A DNA stretch of 64,000 nucleotides from Papaver somniferum (Eukaryota > Streptophyta > Magnoliopsida > Ranunculales > Papaveraceae), in the NCBI RefSeq assembly GCF_003573695.1, contig NW_020639929.1, positions 3,500,406-3,564,405 of the forward strand. Direction: 5' to 3'. Of this stretch, positions 45,366 through 58,199 are shown one piece after another. Under the pieces are notes generated by a model that saw nothing but the letters and a program-made list of their open reading frames with translations, made no database searches and was not told the DNA's origin. The position numbers and the translations under genes are program-made. The first letter of the stretch is position 1, and each line of letters starts with the position of its first letter.

Positions 45366-46630
45366 AGGATGCCAATGAGATAGTGGTTAAATGATATAGT
45401 ACGTAAGTTATTGAAGTTTTAAATGGCTAGGATTTTGGAATTCGTTGTGAATTCTCTGTCTAGTTGGGTTGTAGACCTATGTAATAGGAATAATTTGAGA
45501 TTCGAGGTATTAATGTTGTATGAATTTATGACTGGAATGGATTGGTTCATTTGGTTGCCTTGAGCTGACAAAGGCCATAACTAAGTTTGGAATTAGTAAT
45601 TGTGCTTGTGTAACGAGAGGTCCTTTCTTCCCAGCCCAATTTGAATTAATTTATCCCATTTTTAGTCATTTTAACCTTTTTGCACACCCTAAATACGTTG
45701 TTGGGAACTTGCCCACCCATTTATTGATTCCTGGCTTCTCCCCTTTATAGTATTCTTGAGACTATCTTGATCCTTGTATATTATCAATAATACTCCCTCC
45801 GTTCTCCAACAATTAAAAAAATGGAGAGATGAAAATTTCTCATCTATGTCCTTGTTATAGTCCATTTAAAAATAAACCTATAGTTCCAAATCCCCAACAA
45901 ATACAACAGCTATCTTACACTCATAACACCTCTCAGGCTCTCATTGTGTCTCCAGCTTACTTCTCTGAACAGTTGGGTCCTCTCTTCTTTCCAAAGCGAA
46001 CAAAATCAGTGACGAAATGTCTGTTATATTGCATCATCTTGTGAGCTCTACCTTTGGGAGACTTCTTCTTGTCCCAGCACGAGCTAAAGATCAGTGAACC
46101 AGTCCCATAATTGAAGACTTTGGATGGGCGGAACTTCTCTTGTGTTTTGCATTCGGAGGTCACTGATGACTATCACATGACATTCAACATCCAATTTAAC
46201 ATCACGTCTTAAAAAAAAAATCACATAAGAACATCTGGAGTTCCCTTTTCCATGGGCGTAACTGGCTAGAAGGTCAACCTTACCATTGCGCCATGGCTCG
46301 GTGAAGGGTCTGTTACATTTGCGAATTAACACTAACTACTTCTCGGTCGTCTAATTTGGCTGTTAAATTTACTATCCATCCATGATGATTCCAGACGGAT
46401 TCCATTAGTTTTTCTCTTTTTTAATCTCAACTTAAAATGCTGCACCGATGGACTTATAATTCAAACTCCGCATATATTATAATCATTTTGTTTCAGTGAT
46501 ACTGATAAATAATAATCGGCAACCCAGGATTTTACTGTTGAAAACAAATGTAAGGTTACATTGTCTTTATTCTACCAAAAAAGAGAGGTGAATAGCAAGG
46601 GAGACATGCAAAAAAAATTTAGGAATGAGA
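45366..46630. other. BMS1-like 3' region and spacer
   Basis: The first about 225 bases are the 3' flank that is duplicated at 35460-35735. TACTCCCTCCGTTC at 45791 matches one terminus of Stowaway/Tc1-mariner MITEs with a TA target, but no opposite end was found. No other gene signal is present. Confidence 0.4.
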
Positions 46631-47203
46631 TTAGTTATACTGTTGCTGCTTTTGAACAGGAGCAAGGCTTTCAAACATTGTGAAAAAGTCGTAGTCCATG
46701 GTGCGCATTGTCTTTATTCTACCAAGAGGACGCATCATCAAAGCAGGAAGTCCAAGAATTTCAACCTTCTCGAATGTCTTCTTCTTCCTGTCGTAGTGAT
46801 ATATAGATACCAAATCTGTTGGCGCGTCGTGAGTTCTTCTTGCTTTTAGGATAATTATGTCTGTACTTGGAATGTGTATACTTTGTTGTAGACCGTATCT
46901 GTCCCAGTCTAGAGGAATCGAAATAATCTCCTCGCTCCAGTTTCCATTGAATATCCACAGTTTCACCTCAAAGTTACCAACTATTTGAAATATAGCAATG
47001 CATCCATCCACTTCTAACAATTTTATTAGGCGAGTTTCCTCAAGTAAGGATTTCGCGATTGAAATCTCTCTGAAGGTCATTGACTTTGGAATCGGACAAG
47101 AGAAAATGTCAAGCGGCACCGGTGATCGGTACGTTGAAAAGAAGGCAATATTACCTCTCTTCTCTACCTTCTCCAATTTGTTATTTTCTTCCCTTTTTGC
47201 CAT
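46631..47203 (-). CDS. Chimeric gene: beta-propeller N-terminus joined to F-box-associated-like domain
   Basis: ATG 47203 gives 190 residues. Residues about 12-40 (RGNIAFFSTYRSPVPLDIF, then SCPIP) are almost identical to the start of the beta-propeller protein encoded at 53405. The leaders also match, including a 5'UTR intron at the same place (donor after 47293, acceptor before 47214). From about residue 50 the protein is unrelated to the propeller. Its LKLLEVDGCIAIF-type start, KLWIFNGNWSEEI, PSTDIIILKARR and LVSIYHYDRKKKTFEKVEI fit the F-box-associated (FBA) domain, which reads substrates for SCF ubiquitin ligases. No F-box is present. An upstream ATG at 47230 lies in the leader intron. 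The frame is open and promoter elements came with the duplication, so it may be expressed. Confidence 0.6.
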   Translation of the reverse strand: MAKREENNKLEKVEKRGNIAFFSTYRSPVPLDIFSCPIPKSMTFREISIAKSLLEETRLIKLLEVDGCIAIFQIVGNFEVKLWIFNGNWSEEIISIPLDWDRYGLQQSIHIPSTDIIILKARRTHDAPTDLVSIYHYDRKKKTFEKVEILGLPALMMRPLGRIKTMRTMDYDFFTMFESLAPVQKQQQYN

Positions 47204-49319
47204 TGAAAAGTCAGCTGAAATTTTTTTCAAGAAAAAAAGTTAGATTCAGTTGGTTGCGTATTTTAAAATCCAAGAAAAACATTCAATCTTACCTTCTAAA
47301 AATCGTCGCAGAAGTTGCAGAGAAAGGCAGTTGATGGTATGAATATGAAAGAGAGATTATCTTATTTACATAAGAAATCTAAAGTCATCCACTAGCATAA
47401 ACTTGTCTAATCCCGATCATTGACTTTGGAAAGATAAGTCTTAAAAAACTACTCTAAAGTGTACCTCGACCCACGTGTCTCTATACGTAGGCCAAATATT
47501 TCACCAGGTCCCAAAAATTTAATCCATAATTTAAAACACTCCGTGTTTCAAAAAAAATGATACATTTTCTTTTTCTAATAGCATATTTTTCTGAATTTTT
47601 TACTTGACCAAAAATCTATTAATCACCCGGTATCAGAAATGTTTGTTGCGATCCTAGATTAGCACCATGAACCCACGACCCTCTCACTTAAATGTTGTCA
47701 CTAGAGTTTTATTTTCAGTATACATGTTTATTTTTTTATAGGTTGGTACAGTGGTCTTTGGACTACCACTTCATCCGTTCATTTAAGAATTTTAGCTATT
47801 ATAAGAATTTAAATCCCGACCTTCATGGTGGGAGTGGCATGAAAATCATCGGACCATTTAATGTTGTTGGTGTACATGTCAACTGTGGACGAAAATTTAT
47901 TATGTGGTCAAAAATAAATTTTGTGATACAAAAGCCACAATGAAACCGAAATTTAACTCGTAACCTCATATGTTTGCCGCCTGTTAATTACTGCTTGAAC
48001 CAAATGGTTTACCATGACTCATCATTTGCATTGCGTTAATTGTCATGGAATAAACTACTATAGTTGCCTAACCTTGTCTACTATAGAAATACATTAATAA
48101 ATCCAAGATTATATTTCAGAAATAATTTTCGATTTCCAGAATTCGAAAAGCAGAAAAGTAATTTAGGTTTATAATTTCAAAATGATTTCCTGAAATAAAA
48201 AGCAATAACTTTTCGTGTGTCCGCTGCTTTAAACGAGGAACAACATTTTTTCTTCTTGCATCTAAACGCGTTACAAGCACTTGGGAAAAATATAATAATA
48301 GATGTATAACACGAGTCAGCACCTTGGGCACTCAAAAATTCATACTGGGTCGTGCCATCTACGTGGCAGTAAACTTCACAGCTGGCGCGAATACCGCGGT
48401 ATAAAAACTAGTGGCAATATCACAATCCACCGGCCACGGAGATCAAAAGTAATAAAATAATAATTACTTAACTGATTAACGCAGTTAAAATAGTTGTGGG
48501 CTTTAGCAATTAAAATAGTTGCCTGTAAAATAAATAGACATTAGCAATTTAGTGGACTTTGAGAGTCAAGGTCTTCTTCTAATGTTTCCATCATGAAGGA
48601 GATAAGATGGTGTAGTCGGATTACATCATGTAATTTGATAACATCACCACATATTGATCCATTATTGTTAGCAAAATATTAATATTATCATCAGAAACGG
48701 AAATAGTTAAAGAGTTTAGATTTCAGATTCTTTAAAGGACGGAACTGTTGTGGAAGGCTTTCATTGGCCTTTGGGGAAAATGTTAGGAAAATGACAGAAC
48801 GCAAGCCAAATTCACACTACTTGAAGCTTGAAAGTCTTCCATAATGGTTCCGATGATATGGATCTAATTGATTTGGATTTCATCACTGCAGCCAGTTCAA
48901 CCGTTTAGATCTATTCCGATTTGAAGTGGATCTGAGCGCTATTAGTGTTAGTTTGTTACTTCATTAGTAATTTTTTGTTTAATTTTTTTAACAATTCCGT
49001 GCATAAGAAATATTTGAGACATGTATAACTGCAGACGTAAATTCGGCGGCCAAAAATAATGTGGAATGGTATTTGTACGTGTATAATTTGTTTCAGACGT
49101 ATATAAATTCGGCACTATGCATGATTTTATGATCAATATTTGACGTATATGGCATCTATCTCCCTATGTGAGCTATTTTTCTAGTTTGCTTTCTCTTTTG
49201 CTTCCTCATCTAGGAAAGACATACGAACAACTTTTGCTAACACATAAGCCTAAGCAGATTTATCACGAACCCTATTATTATTTATATTAGCATAAACACA
49301 AGACGACTTTTACTTTTTC
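47204..49319. other. Leader of the chimeric gene, then non-coding spacer
   Basis: 47214-47400 is homologous to 53449-53640, the leader and proximal promoter of the beta-propeller gene. Beyond that I see no gene. ACTCCGTGTTTCAAAAAAAA near 47540 looks like one end of a Stowaway-type MITE. The rest is AT-rich. Confidence 0.4.
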
Positions 49320-50448
49320 TTAAGACACCCTACCAAGGAGTCTGACGTTGCATATTTTCAAGTTGTCATAGTCAAAGATGATGTTATTCCTGCCTCGAGT
49401 ATGAATAGCTTCGACAAGAGACCAATACTTGGCCTGATTTGCATTTCTTGTTCTTCTTAGCATCCTCTTCACATCTTCATCACCATGATCCAAACATGGA
49501 GTCTGACTTATCAAAAGCATCTTTCCAAATAAGATATTTTAGCGCTTTAGGAAAATCATCTGGTTCAATCTTATCTGACGACCTATAATCATCAGTGGCA
49601 ATCCTTTCTTCCTTCTTCCCAACTTTAAGTATCCTATTATGTTTTTCCCATTTGCTTGATATTATGCAGATATACCCCATGCACTTGTCAATTGTAGTTT
49701 TTATAATATAAGTTCCATGATACGAGGCACCATCAAACTGTTATTGCAACCCATAAACTCAAACTAATTCCTACACATCACGCAAATATTGTCATGTTTA
49801 TCCTTGGGTTTGCATCCATTACCAGAGCAGAAGTATGCAGGATTAAAAATCCCTGGAACTTCAAACGAATTACACCGGACATGGAGATCAGAACTCCCAT
49901 GTCCCTATGCAAGTGCGACACCAGCCTTTATTCCCATGAATACTTGATAAAAAAAAAATCATTTCCAAATTTTGAGAACTTGGCTGAAGCAACGATTGGC
50001 CTTGCGCGCTCATCGCTTAAAATAACTCCATATCCCCGTAGCCGTTTTTCTTACTATAATAACCATATACATAAATCCTAGTCTGAAGTGATGGCTTATC
50101 TAACACTTTCCATGAAGCAACCCAGTCATTCATGTGCAGCCGTTCACCATGAGACGTGCTATGACTGAAGCTGCAACTCTCCATACCAGAGGGACTTAAT
50201 TCGTCGCCGTCTTCTGAGTGACAATAGTCTATAATACTCATCGAAGAGAGAGCATCTTCTTCTTCTTCTGACTTGACATTCCCAACACCAGTATCATTAC
50301 AAGACGCATGAGGACGATGTTTACTCCGACGCAGGAGGACAAAGCTTACTCCGATCAGAAGTACCCAAACGCAGATCCTCTGCGTCATACTCAAATCGTT
50401 CTGTTCGTGAACAAGCCTTGGTAGCATCGTCAGCAAAATTATCCTCAA
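49320..50448 (-). pseudogene. RNase H-like protein gene, frame-broken
   Basis: Read leftwards from 50448, the first frame (143 codons) has a membrane-spanning-like stretch (ICVWVLLIGVSFVLLRR), a Ser/Glu-rich linker, then NDWVASWKVLDKP and YVYGYYSKKNGYG. The reading then moves to a second frame (GYGVILSDERARPIVASAKF) and a third (GIKAGVALA, DLHVRCNSFEVPGIFN), a series that matches the plant RNase H-like (RVT_3) fold. An inserted CSGNGCKPKDKHDNICVMC follows, with four cysteines spaced like a metal site. The last parts lie at 49680-49480 (EERIATDDYRSSDKIEPDD) and 49520-49320. Several shifts and stops mark it as a pseudogene, unless unrecognised introns explain them. Confidence 0.42.
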
Positions 50449-50909
50449 ACCCTAAGAAAACTTATCCTCTATGGAGTGAAGGACGGAGTCGGCCAGATTT
50501 TACCTAATAATGTGAGAAGAATTGTGGAAAAAGGTTACTTTAAAGGAGATTTTTTTTTTTATAGGACACATCTCTAGTTTCCGAATAAAACTCGGTTTCC
50601 TAAAACCCAAGTATATTTTAGAAAAAGGAGACCGAAACACAAAAACACAGTTTTATTCGCTTTAAATAAGATGGAATGGACACCAACAGTGCGCGTGTTA
50701 CATAGGCCACAACCGCTAATGCATCTGGAATATCAAATGGTAGCAATTGTAACATGATGGAACAAAAAGAAAACATAGCATATGAGCACAAAAAACTTTG
50801 TAACATAAAAAAAAAAGATAAAGAACGCAATGACAATAAAATGAGGTAGAATGCAGTTGTTGTTTGTTTGAATCCAAGGGGAAAATGCTCTGCAGGCACA
50901 CACTTGATG
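50449..50909. other. Spacer and probable 3'UTR of the beta-propeller gene
   Basis: No coding signal. The stretch next to 50910 is the likely 3' untranslated region of the minus-strand gene, T-rich on that strand. Confidence 0.4.
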
Positions 50910-53405
50910 TCAGTTACACCCACCACGATATGGACAAGCGACCTTTGTGAAATCTTTCTCCTTGAGTTCTTCATCATTAAGAAGATCCCGTGATGCTTTT
51001 ACTTTCCTTGCCGGCGAATTTGTCCAAGTACCTGTTGAATTTTCAAATCTACTGTGTGTGATGCGGTTGAACACCTTTGGTTTCACCCTGTCGTCGTTCT
51101 CCGTTATGTTAACTGGGTCAATGTCGAACGTGAAGATGTCTCCATAAGGCCTGGCTGAGTGGGTAATGATCGGCAAAGATATGGGATCAACAGACACTGC
51201 AGCAAGATCTGAAGTCACAACAATGCTAAGTCCATCTGGACTGAAGAATGGATGGTTTACATGCCCCCCTAAATCATTTCCACTTGCTATCACTCTTACA
51301 ACCACAGTCGGATCATTCGGATTCACCAGATACACAGCAAAGTATCCTGAGTCAAGACCATGGTCCTTTTCTGGTGTACCTGGAGGCTTATCACGATTTG
51401 ACGAAAAAACTATCCAATTTCCTTTGGGAGACCATTGGCATTGTGTGTCAGTCCAATCCCCATCTGTTAGCCTTCTCGGCTTCCTTCCCTCCGTCACCCC
51501 TTTTACTGCGTCCATTATGTATAGATTCTTGTATCCGTCTCTTGTTGACCGATAGACTATGTGTTTCCCTGTTGCACACACATATTGGGAGTATTAAGTT
51601 AAAACAAGTATACAACCAGCAAACCATTTCATATCATATAATTAAAAAAAAAAATTGAGCCTATTACCGTCTGGACTGCTTGATGGGAAGGCATTATTGA
51701 ACCCATCTGTGAGTGGTTCAAGTTGCCGTTTATAATGGGACACCTTTTGGATGACGAAGATGTTTACCGTTTCAACAGCGCTGAAGGAAGGTCCGATGCA
51801 AACATACAGTTTGTCGCTCCTATCGTTTTGGTCCCAAACTGGCGAAAAAACACTGTTTTCATATAGCTGAAAAGAAAACCTCTATATCAGCAAAGAACAA
51901 TGTAAACAAAATTACTCATCAGTATATGCTATACTCCCTCTAGTACCTCGCAAGCTATATTTAGCTTTCCTTTGTCAAGTACCCAGACAATTTTGAAATC
52001 ATTGTCAACAAATGCAAGCCTGGATCCGTTCTTGGAAAATGTGGGAAATCCTCCGCCCACCCTGAATAGTCCTATTTCCGGATCCGGAGAAGTGACAATT
52101 TGAAACTGCCTTTTGATCTCTCCTTCGTCCTGCAATAATAACATACATTCATATCAGTGACATGATCTTAGGCTGCATCAGATGGCTGAAGACAAGAACT
52201 CAAACTGGGTAGTCAGTACGTTGTCGAGAGCTTCACTCGTGGAACGATGGTAGCCGATCCGCTTCCTATCACCACTCTTCGGATCCACTATCACAAAGGG
52301 ATTGAAATGGTCAGTGGTTGGACAAGTTACTTGAGTGATTCGGATTGGCTCTTGTTCTTCTGCTGTGCAAAATATCTCGATATGTCGATATTGTGCTCCG
52401 TCATTGACATCACCGGCCTCTGAATTCCGGCGAATAGTTACGACAGCTACACTGGTGGCGTCAATGGCTGCCGGTGTGAATGCATCAATGTTGTCTGGGG
52501 TTACTGGAATAACACCACCATTGGCAATGTCAGCTCGGTACACACCCCAACGACTTTCACCCTTGCGATGGAAGAATATGATGTTGTCACTTCCCCAAGT
52601 CGGCCAACCCCCATTCTTTACAACCAACCTGCGATCATAAGGCTCCTCTACATTCATGACATAAATGTCAGTCCTTTGGTCTTCGATTGCTCCATCCCAA
52701 CCTCCATTTCCCTCAAAAGACGCCACAGCTATCTTCTTTCCACACTTGGATACCGAGGGGCTCAAATCAGCATGATCTAATTTGATGCATAATTAATAAG
52801 AAGAGAATCAGAATTTAAATCAACAGAGGCATGATTTATGTAATTGTTATAGAAGGAGAGTAGGATTAGGAACCTCGTGGTGTGAGACGGCCGGTTTCTC
52901 CAGTCATTAGATCGGTCTTATAAACAGCAGTCCAAGGCTGACGACGTTCAGTAGCTCGTTCCTTGGTGCTGACATAGATAAGATGATTATCGGCAAAGCA
53001 ACCAGTGTCTTCCATTCGAACACCATCGAAAGGTGATTTACGGAAAATATCGGCCAAGCTGTGGACTATTTCACTGGGTGGGTTGACGTCGTTCTGACGG
53101 ATAGATATGTAAAGCAATTCAAGGTTGTCTCGTTCAGATACAAAAATCATGCCTGTGATACGACCCTTATCTACATCATCCTTGGTGCGATAGCCGGTCA
53201 AACTTGTATAGGTGAAAATTTTCATAAGGGCTTCAGGTGGGATCTGGGCGCCGCTGTAATTGTAGGAGTTCCCATCAGTCATGCTAAGTTCATCTCGACT
53301 CGATGTTGGTGGAATCGGGCAAGAAAATATGTCAAGCGGCACAGGTGGTCGATAAGTTGAAAAGAAGGCAATGCTACCTCTCGTCTCTACATCTACCTCC
53401 TCCAT
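50910..53405 (-). CDS. TolB/DPP6-like beta-propeller protein
   Basis: Five exons join with matching phases: 53405-52874, 52776-52220, 52129-51947, 51866-51668 and 51568-50910, 709 residues, no internal stop. The protein is built of WD40-like/TolB (PD40) strands: SPSVSKCGKKIAVASF, GGWPTWGSDNIIFFHR, FPTFSKNGSRLAFVD, FPSSSPDG-KHIVYRS across the exon 4/5 junction, WSPKGNWIVFSSNRD and FFSPDGLSIVVTSD. Length and layout match the plant proteins annotated as DPP6 N-terminal domain-like, whose biochemical role is unknown. No signal peptide or hydrolase domain follows the propeller. ATG 53405 is the first in the leader after a 5'UTR intron (53559-53450). A TATA-like TTATATAATG lies around 53618-53627. 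This is the cleanest host gene in the window. Confidence 0.85.
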
Positions 53406-53640
53406 GGGCAGTTTGTTATCTTCTTCCTTTCTTGCCTGCGAAAAGTTGCCTGATTTTTTTTTTCAAGAAACAGAAAGAAATTAGATTCAATCGGTTACTA
53501 ATCTTAAAAGTCAAAAGCTATGAACCTTTCCAAGAATGAAATGGAGAGAAATCGGTTACCTTATAAAAATCTTGGTGGAAGTTGCAGAGAAATGGAGAGA
53601 TTATCTTTCATTATATAAGAATGAAAGTCATCCACTAGCA
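53406..53640 (-). promoter_or_regulatory. Promoter, leader and 5'UTR intron of the beta-propeller gene
   Basis: On the minus strand a TATATAATG box near 53620 precedes a leader exon ending ATAAG/GTAACC at 53560. The intron ends ATCAG before 53449. The same structure, with clear sequence similarity, stands in front of the chimeric gene at 47203. Confidence 0.6.
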
Positions 53641-54946
53641 TTGACTTTAGAAAGATAAGTCTTGAAATACTACTCAAGCAGTATTAAGGAAACATTATTG
53701 GAGATGTGTCGTCATTTACAGTAGACATGGTTAAACTGATCAGTAAGATAAATTTACGATCTCAAGGGACCTTGAGTGGTGGTGTCTAAACTATAGTATT
53801 ATGATTCAGACAACACCAGCAAAGAGGGAATTAAGGATCCCAATGCAAACCAAGACAGGACATTTCAACAAACACTTAGGGAGCAACTGTGTAGACGAAC
53901 CATTTTAAGGAGGTTGAAATGTCACCTCTCTCCACCGGAAGTAGTGAAGTAGCATTTCTCCACCACCGGATGTAGTGAAGTAAAAACACGGACTGCGGCT
54001 TTGGGACGTTTGGTGAAAAAACTTTGGGAACTATGTGGACGGTTGAGGTTCCATCTTAGATGTGTAGCAGAATTTATAAGTCAAATAGTATGTCGTGCCT
54101 GCAAAGCTTTTTTCCGCTTTTGACACTATTAAGGCCAAGACTGTAAAGCTACTTTTCTTCTTATCTTCCATCCAAAGTGAGAAAGTGTGAGGGAAACAAA
54201 ACTTTGGCCAGATTTCATATTTGGCCCGAAAAATCACGAGGTAAAGCAATTAGAAGAGTCCGAGAGTGCGGGTTTTTAATTTGAATACGTGTCAAAATAT
54301 TAAAAGGAGTCACGTATAAAATATATGTGGTCTGCCCATATCTTAATCCGAACATATTTAAACAACCGATAATTTCCCTTCTTTTATTATTTTTTATTTA
54401 GTATAACGTCAATTCAATACAGCGATCCACTGTTTGTATTTAATATAATTAATCCCTTACATTGAGAAATGGTATCTTACTTTTTTTTTTATTTTCAAGT
54501 TAGATTTCATCACTCACTTAGGTCTATTTTCTATAACCAGTAAAATATTTAGGCATTAATCTAACTTTCGGAATAATATTATTCAAGTAATTAGTTTATC
54601 CTCCATAAGATTTATTCTTAAGATAAAATAGGATTTAGATTAGATTAGATTAATCATAGTGGCCAAATTAGGCACAATAATGTATTTGGAAGGATTTACT
54701 CGTTCTATAAGATTGGGTCTTAGTACTAGTGTAGTGTGCGCGGACAATTAGAATGCATCACCATCGTGCTTAATGCATTTTAAAGTAGGATATGATGTGC
54801 TCCAAGCCTCTAAGTTGTACCAAGTGAAATTCTTCCGGAGGATAACTAAATCTAGTATCTAAACCAATGAATAAATTCACATCCTCATCTTACATAACCT
54901 AATCAAAAGTACATAACACTTAGCTGTATGGTAAAAAAATTATTAT
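53641..54946. other. AT-rich spacer
   Basis: No gene is seen. A degenerate direct repeat with core TCTCCACCGGA-GTAGTGAAGTA occurs at about 53931 and 53960. Confidence 0.4.
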
Positions 54947-57277
54947 TCTCTATATAATAACAGAGTTTTTTAAATCGTTCTCGTTCACCAGAGCTCCACG
55001 TTAATTCTCGTTTCTGGTTGATTTTGTCCCCACCATTTTTATTTTTTTGGGAAAATTTATTAAATTTAAACAAAAAAGAAATCAGGATTTTTTTTGCCAA
55101 TAGTCAGGAGAATCTTTTGTGCCCACGACATATTATTTCGCCAATCACATTTTAGAAAATAATTACCTAAATTTACTAAATCTTATTTAATCTTGAAAAT
55201 ATAACAAAACAAATATAAACAACTTTAACATTACCAAAAAAAAACAAACAAACGATTTCATCATGGTAAAATTAAATATGCAATGTTCATCGTGATCTCA
55301 TCATAAATTAGATCAATCACATGAATTAAAAGAAAAATGTCCAATGTCCATTTAATATTTTTTGTAGTGAAATCTGCATAATTACAACTCCAAACCATGG
55401 GTAAAAGAAAATACTTGCGATTAATTTTTTTATGGAAGCTAACGAATAAGTTATTCACGGTGATTACACTTCCAATGATGAAAAACATAAAAATAATTAA
55501 ATAAAATAATCGTGGGTACTAACCTTTCTATCGTATAATATGTTTCTCTTGCGAACAACTTTATTGTTGATCCTGTTTGCAAATAAAAAAATAACAAATC
55601 ATTAAAATTTGAGAAAGGAAAAATGGGAGCAAATATTGATTACCATAAAAAAAATCTAGCAAAACAAAAAATCGAGCAAACAAACATCATTTCCACATTA
55701 CTTTTCTTAATTTTATCAGAACAATAATTAAAAGAAAACATATAAGAAATAAAACATTAATTGAATAAGGTAGATTTTTAATTTTGTTATATTTTGATAT
55801 GCCGCAGATTTGTATACAAAAATTATTGAAAATAAATATATCCCGTAACAAATAAAAAATGACGATAATCGAGAATATTTTTCTAAATTTGCTGAATAAT
55901 AAAAAGATTTTCTAAATAGATCCGCAGAAAGAAAGAAAAAGAACCCAAATATAAACAATGTGCCAAAAAATGAAACAAAGTTTTTTTTTTAAAAAGGATA
56001 AATCTGTACACATATTTCTTGGTTGATATAAGATATTAATTACAAAAATAATTTTCTTCTACGTGTATAAAAACGCTTTCAAATAAAACAAAGTTGTTCT
56101 TCTTTTTTTGTTTACAGTTTTGTCTAGCTTAATATATTCACTTTTCGTCTTGTAGAAACCAAGAAGGTGCCAATAATGGCTGCGGCATTGAAGCTCATGA
56201 GCATCGATTATCCTGGAACTTTGTGGTCATACTAAAAACATCATGCAAGATATAGAATCGTGAAATCCTATTTTTTCGGTGTTCGTAATATTTGTTTTTT
56301 TGATTTTGTTTTGCTTTTTAGTTGATTTTGTTTTGAAGATGTTGATGATCCGTCACGAGCTCCAGAAAGACGGGGTTAAAAATTGCTTTATTTATTGAAT
56401 TTTCGATGATACCTTACGAGCTCTGCAGGTATTTTTTATCATGCGTTTCTCTAGCAAAATATCTTTGTGAATATGGGTTTCTTAGGATACAACTTAATTG
56501 CTCTCTGATTTATTAACCATTAACCAGAGAGTTAGGACTGATTTTGGTTATTGGTTTAGGCATATATGAGTTTGATTGTCTTTGGAGCAGACATTTTGGT
56601 ATTCTTTTCTTCGTTTTTTTTGTAGATGGAATCATGATATTTTCTTCTACAGGTATTGCTTCTTTTGCTCAGTCTGCCTTAGTATGAGGCATTGCTTCTT
56701 TTGCTCCAGCTACTGTGGTATGAAATCCATTAGAATTAGCTTGAATTTATGTTGATTTTTTTTTTTTTTTTGCATTTATTATTTGATAAGAAGAATATGC
56801 TTTCACCTGGTATTGCTTTTGTTGTTCAAAGCCAGCATTTGTAAGGTAGTATATTGGTACTTATACGAATTTATTGTGCTCATAACCAAGTAGGTAAATT
56901 TCCATACGCCAACATGAGTTTTTTCATTTTAATTTTGAAGGAAGAATGAAGGTGTTGTTCACAAGTTCACTGCTAATAACCACCTACGTTAAAAATTACC
57001 TACGACCCATATGAAAGCATGGCACCATGCCTTAGCTACTTAGACAATGGCTTGCTCTTCAATTTGTACTGGTGCAGGAGTCACGTACCTCCTTGCAGCT
57101 TCATTGAGAATGAGAGGTAAGCTGCTGCAGTTGATTGAAGAGCACCTCCACCAATATCTCTGAACGAACTATGGAAGTGCTACTGCTTCCTCACTCCTAA
57201 GGAAATTTAGTGTCAGTTACGAGGCATTATCCTTAACACGGGTTTAATTAAATTTCAGCAATCATCGTTATAAAAAC

Positions 57278-58058
57278 TGTTAGAGAAAATGAGTTTATAA
57301 AATTGAGTTTATAAAATAGTTTGATTTTTTGGTCTTGAAAGGATTGGAACTTAGGACCTATTGGTCACTAAGGACACTAGCTCATTTTCATTTATTGTGA
57401 ATGAACCTTTAGTCCCACATAGGGAAAAATAAAGATGATACCTCTCCATAAGTATTGAATTTTTCGACATTAAGATTGGCCCTTGGATCATTAACACTTT
57501 TGTGCGAGAGGGAGGACTTAGGCAATGGGCTAGTTGGTGCAACCACATATTTTCACACACGCGCGGTGCTTCGCACCGAAGCACGCCGCCGTCCGTGCGG
57601 GCAGGGTGTGGGTGTGGGTGTGGGTGTGGGTGTGGGTCAAGACCTATATAATTTTTGTCGTTTATGAGGCCGCTCTCAATTCTCCCCTATATAAACCGAC
57701 CACATTTTTCATTTCAACTTGTGTCCAGAAGAGCTACTATCCTCTTCTTTTCGTCTTCTCCCCCTGTGTGGTCCTTTATTTCTTTCTGTGCGCAATTGTT
57801 GTTGGGTTCGTAAGAGTGGCCAAGTACTGTAGTGCTAACAGTGCTTGGAACGGGCAGTTTTATCCTGGATACGACTTGACTACAGGGTATAGGCATCACT
57901 CATTCTTGAGGCGTACCGGTCAACTATCGTGTTAAGGACAGCGTGTTGAACACGTGACTCTGTCCTCTGTGTGCTGTCCATTCGAGTGTTTATTTATCTT
58001 TCAGAAATTTTACATCTAACATCTTTCTTTGAGTTTTTTAATTATTACATCTCTAACA
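57278..58058 (+). repeat. Solo LTR, 781 bp, with perfect target duplication
   Basis: The LTR starts TGTTAGAG and ends CTCTAACA, a perfect 8-bp inverted repeat. It is flanked on both sides by AAAAC (57273-57277 and 58059-58063). A TATA box (CTATATAAACCG) lies near 57688 and a leader follows. It also contains a GTGGGT microsatellite and an 8-bp-arm hairpin at 57566-57584. No internal element sequence is present, so it arose by LTR-LTR recombination. Confidence 0.88.
57604..57638 (+). repeat. GGGTGT microsatellite in the solo LTR
   Basis: About five copies of a six-base GTGGGT unit lie head to tail between the GC-rich hairpin and the TATA box of the LTR. Confidence 0.8.
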
Positions 58059-58199
58059 AAAACATCCATGACATTGCGAGTGTGGTGAATGTTTGTTGTT
58101 GAAGAGCACCTCCACCAATATGTGCACTTTAAGATTATTCATTTTATTATGAAGGTTAGAATTTACAAGCATGTAAATAGTGTTCTGCCGGTTTTGTAC

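Noticed and set aside
45791..45804. Stowaway MITE terminus (CTCCCTCCGTTC with TA), also a similar one near 47540
   Set aside because: Only one end of each could be found, both in the same orientation, so no element could be delimited.
56176..56235. Short frame MAAALKLMSIDYPGTLWSY after an acceptor-like CTTGTAG
   Set aside because: Nineteen codons with no continuation or match; too short to support.
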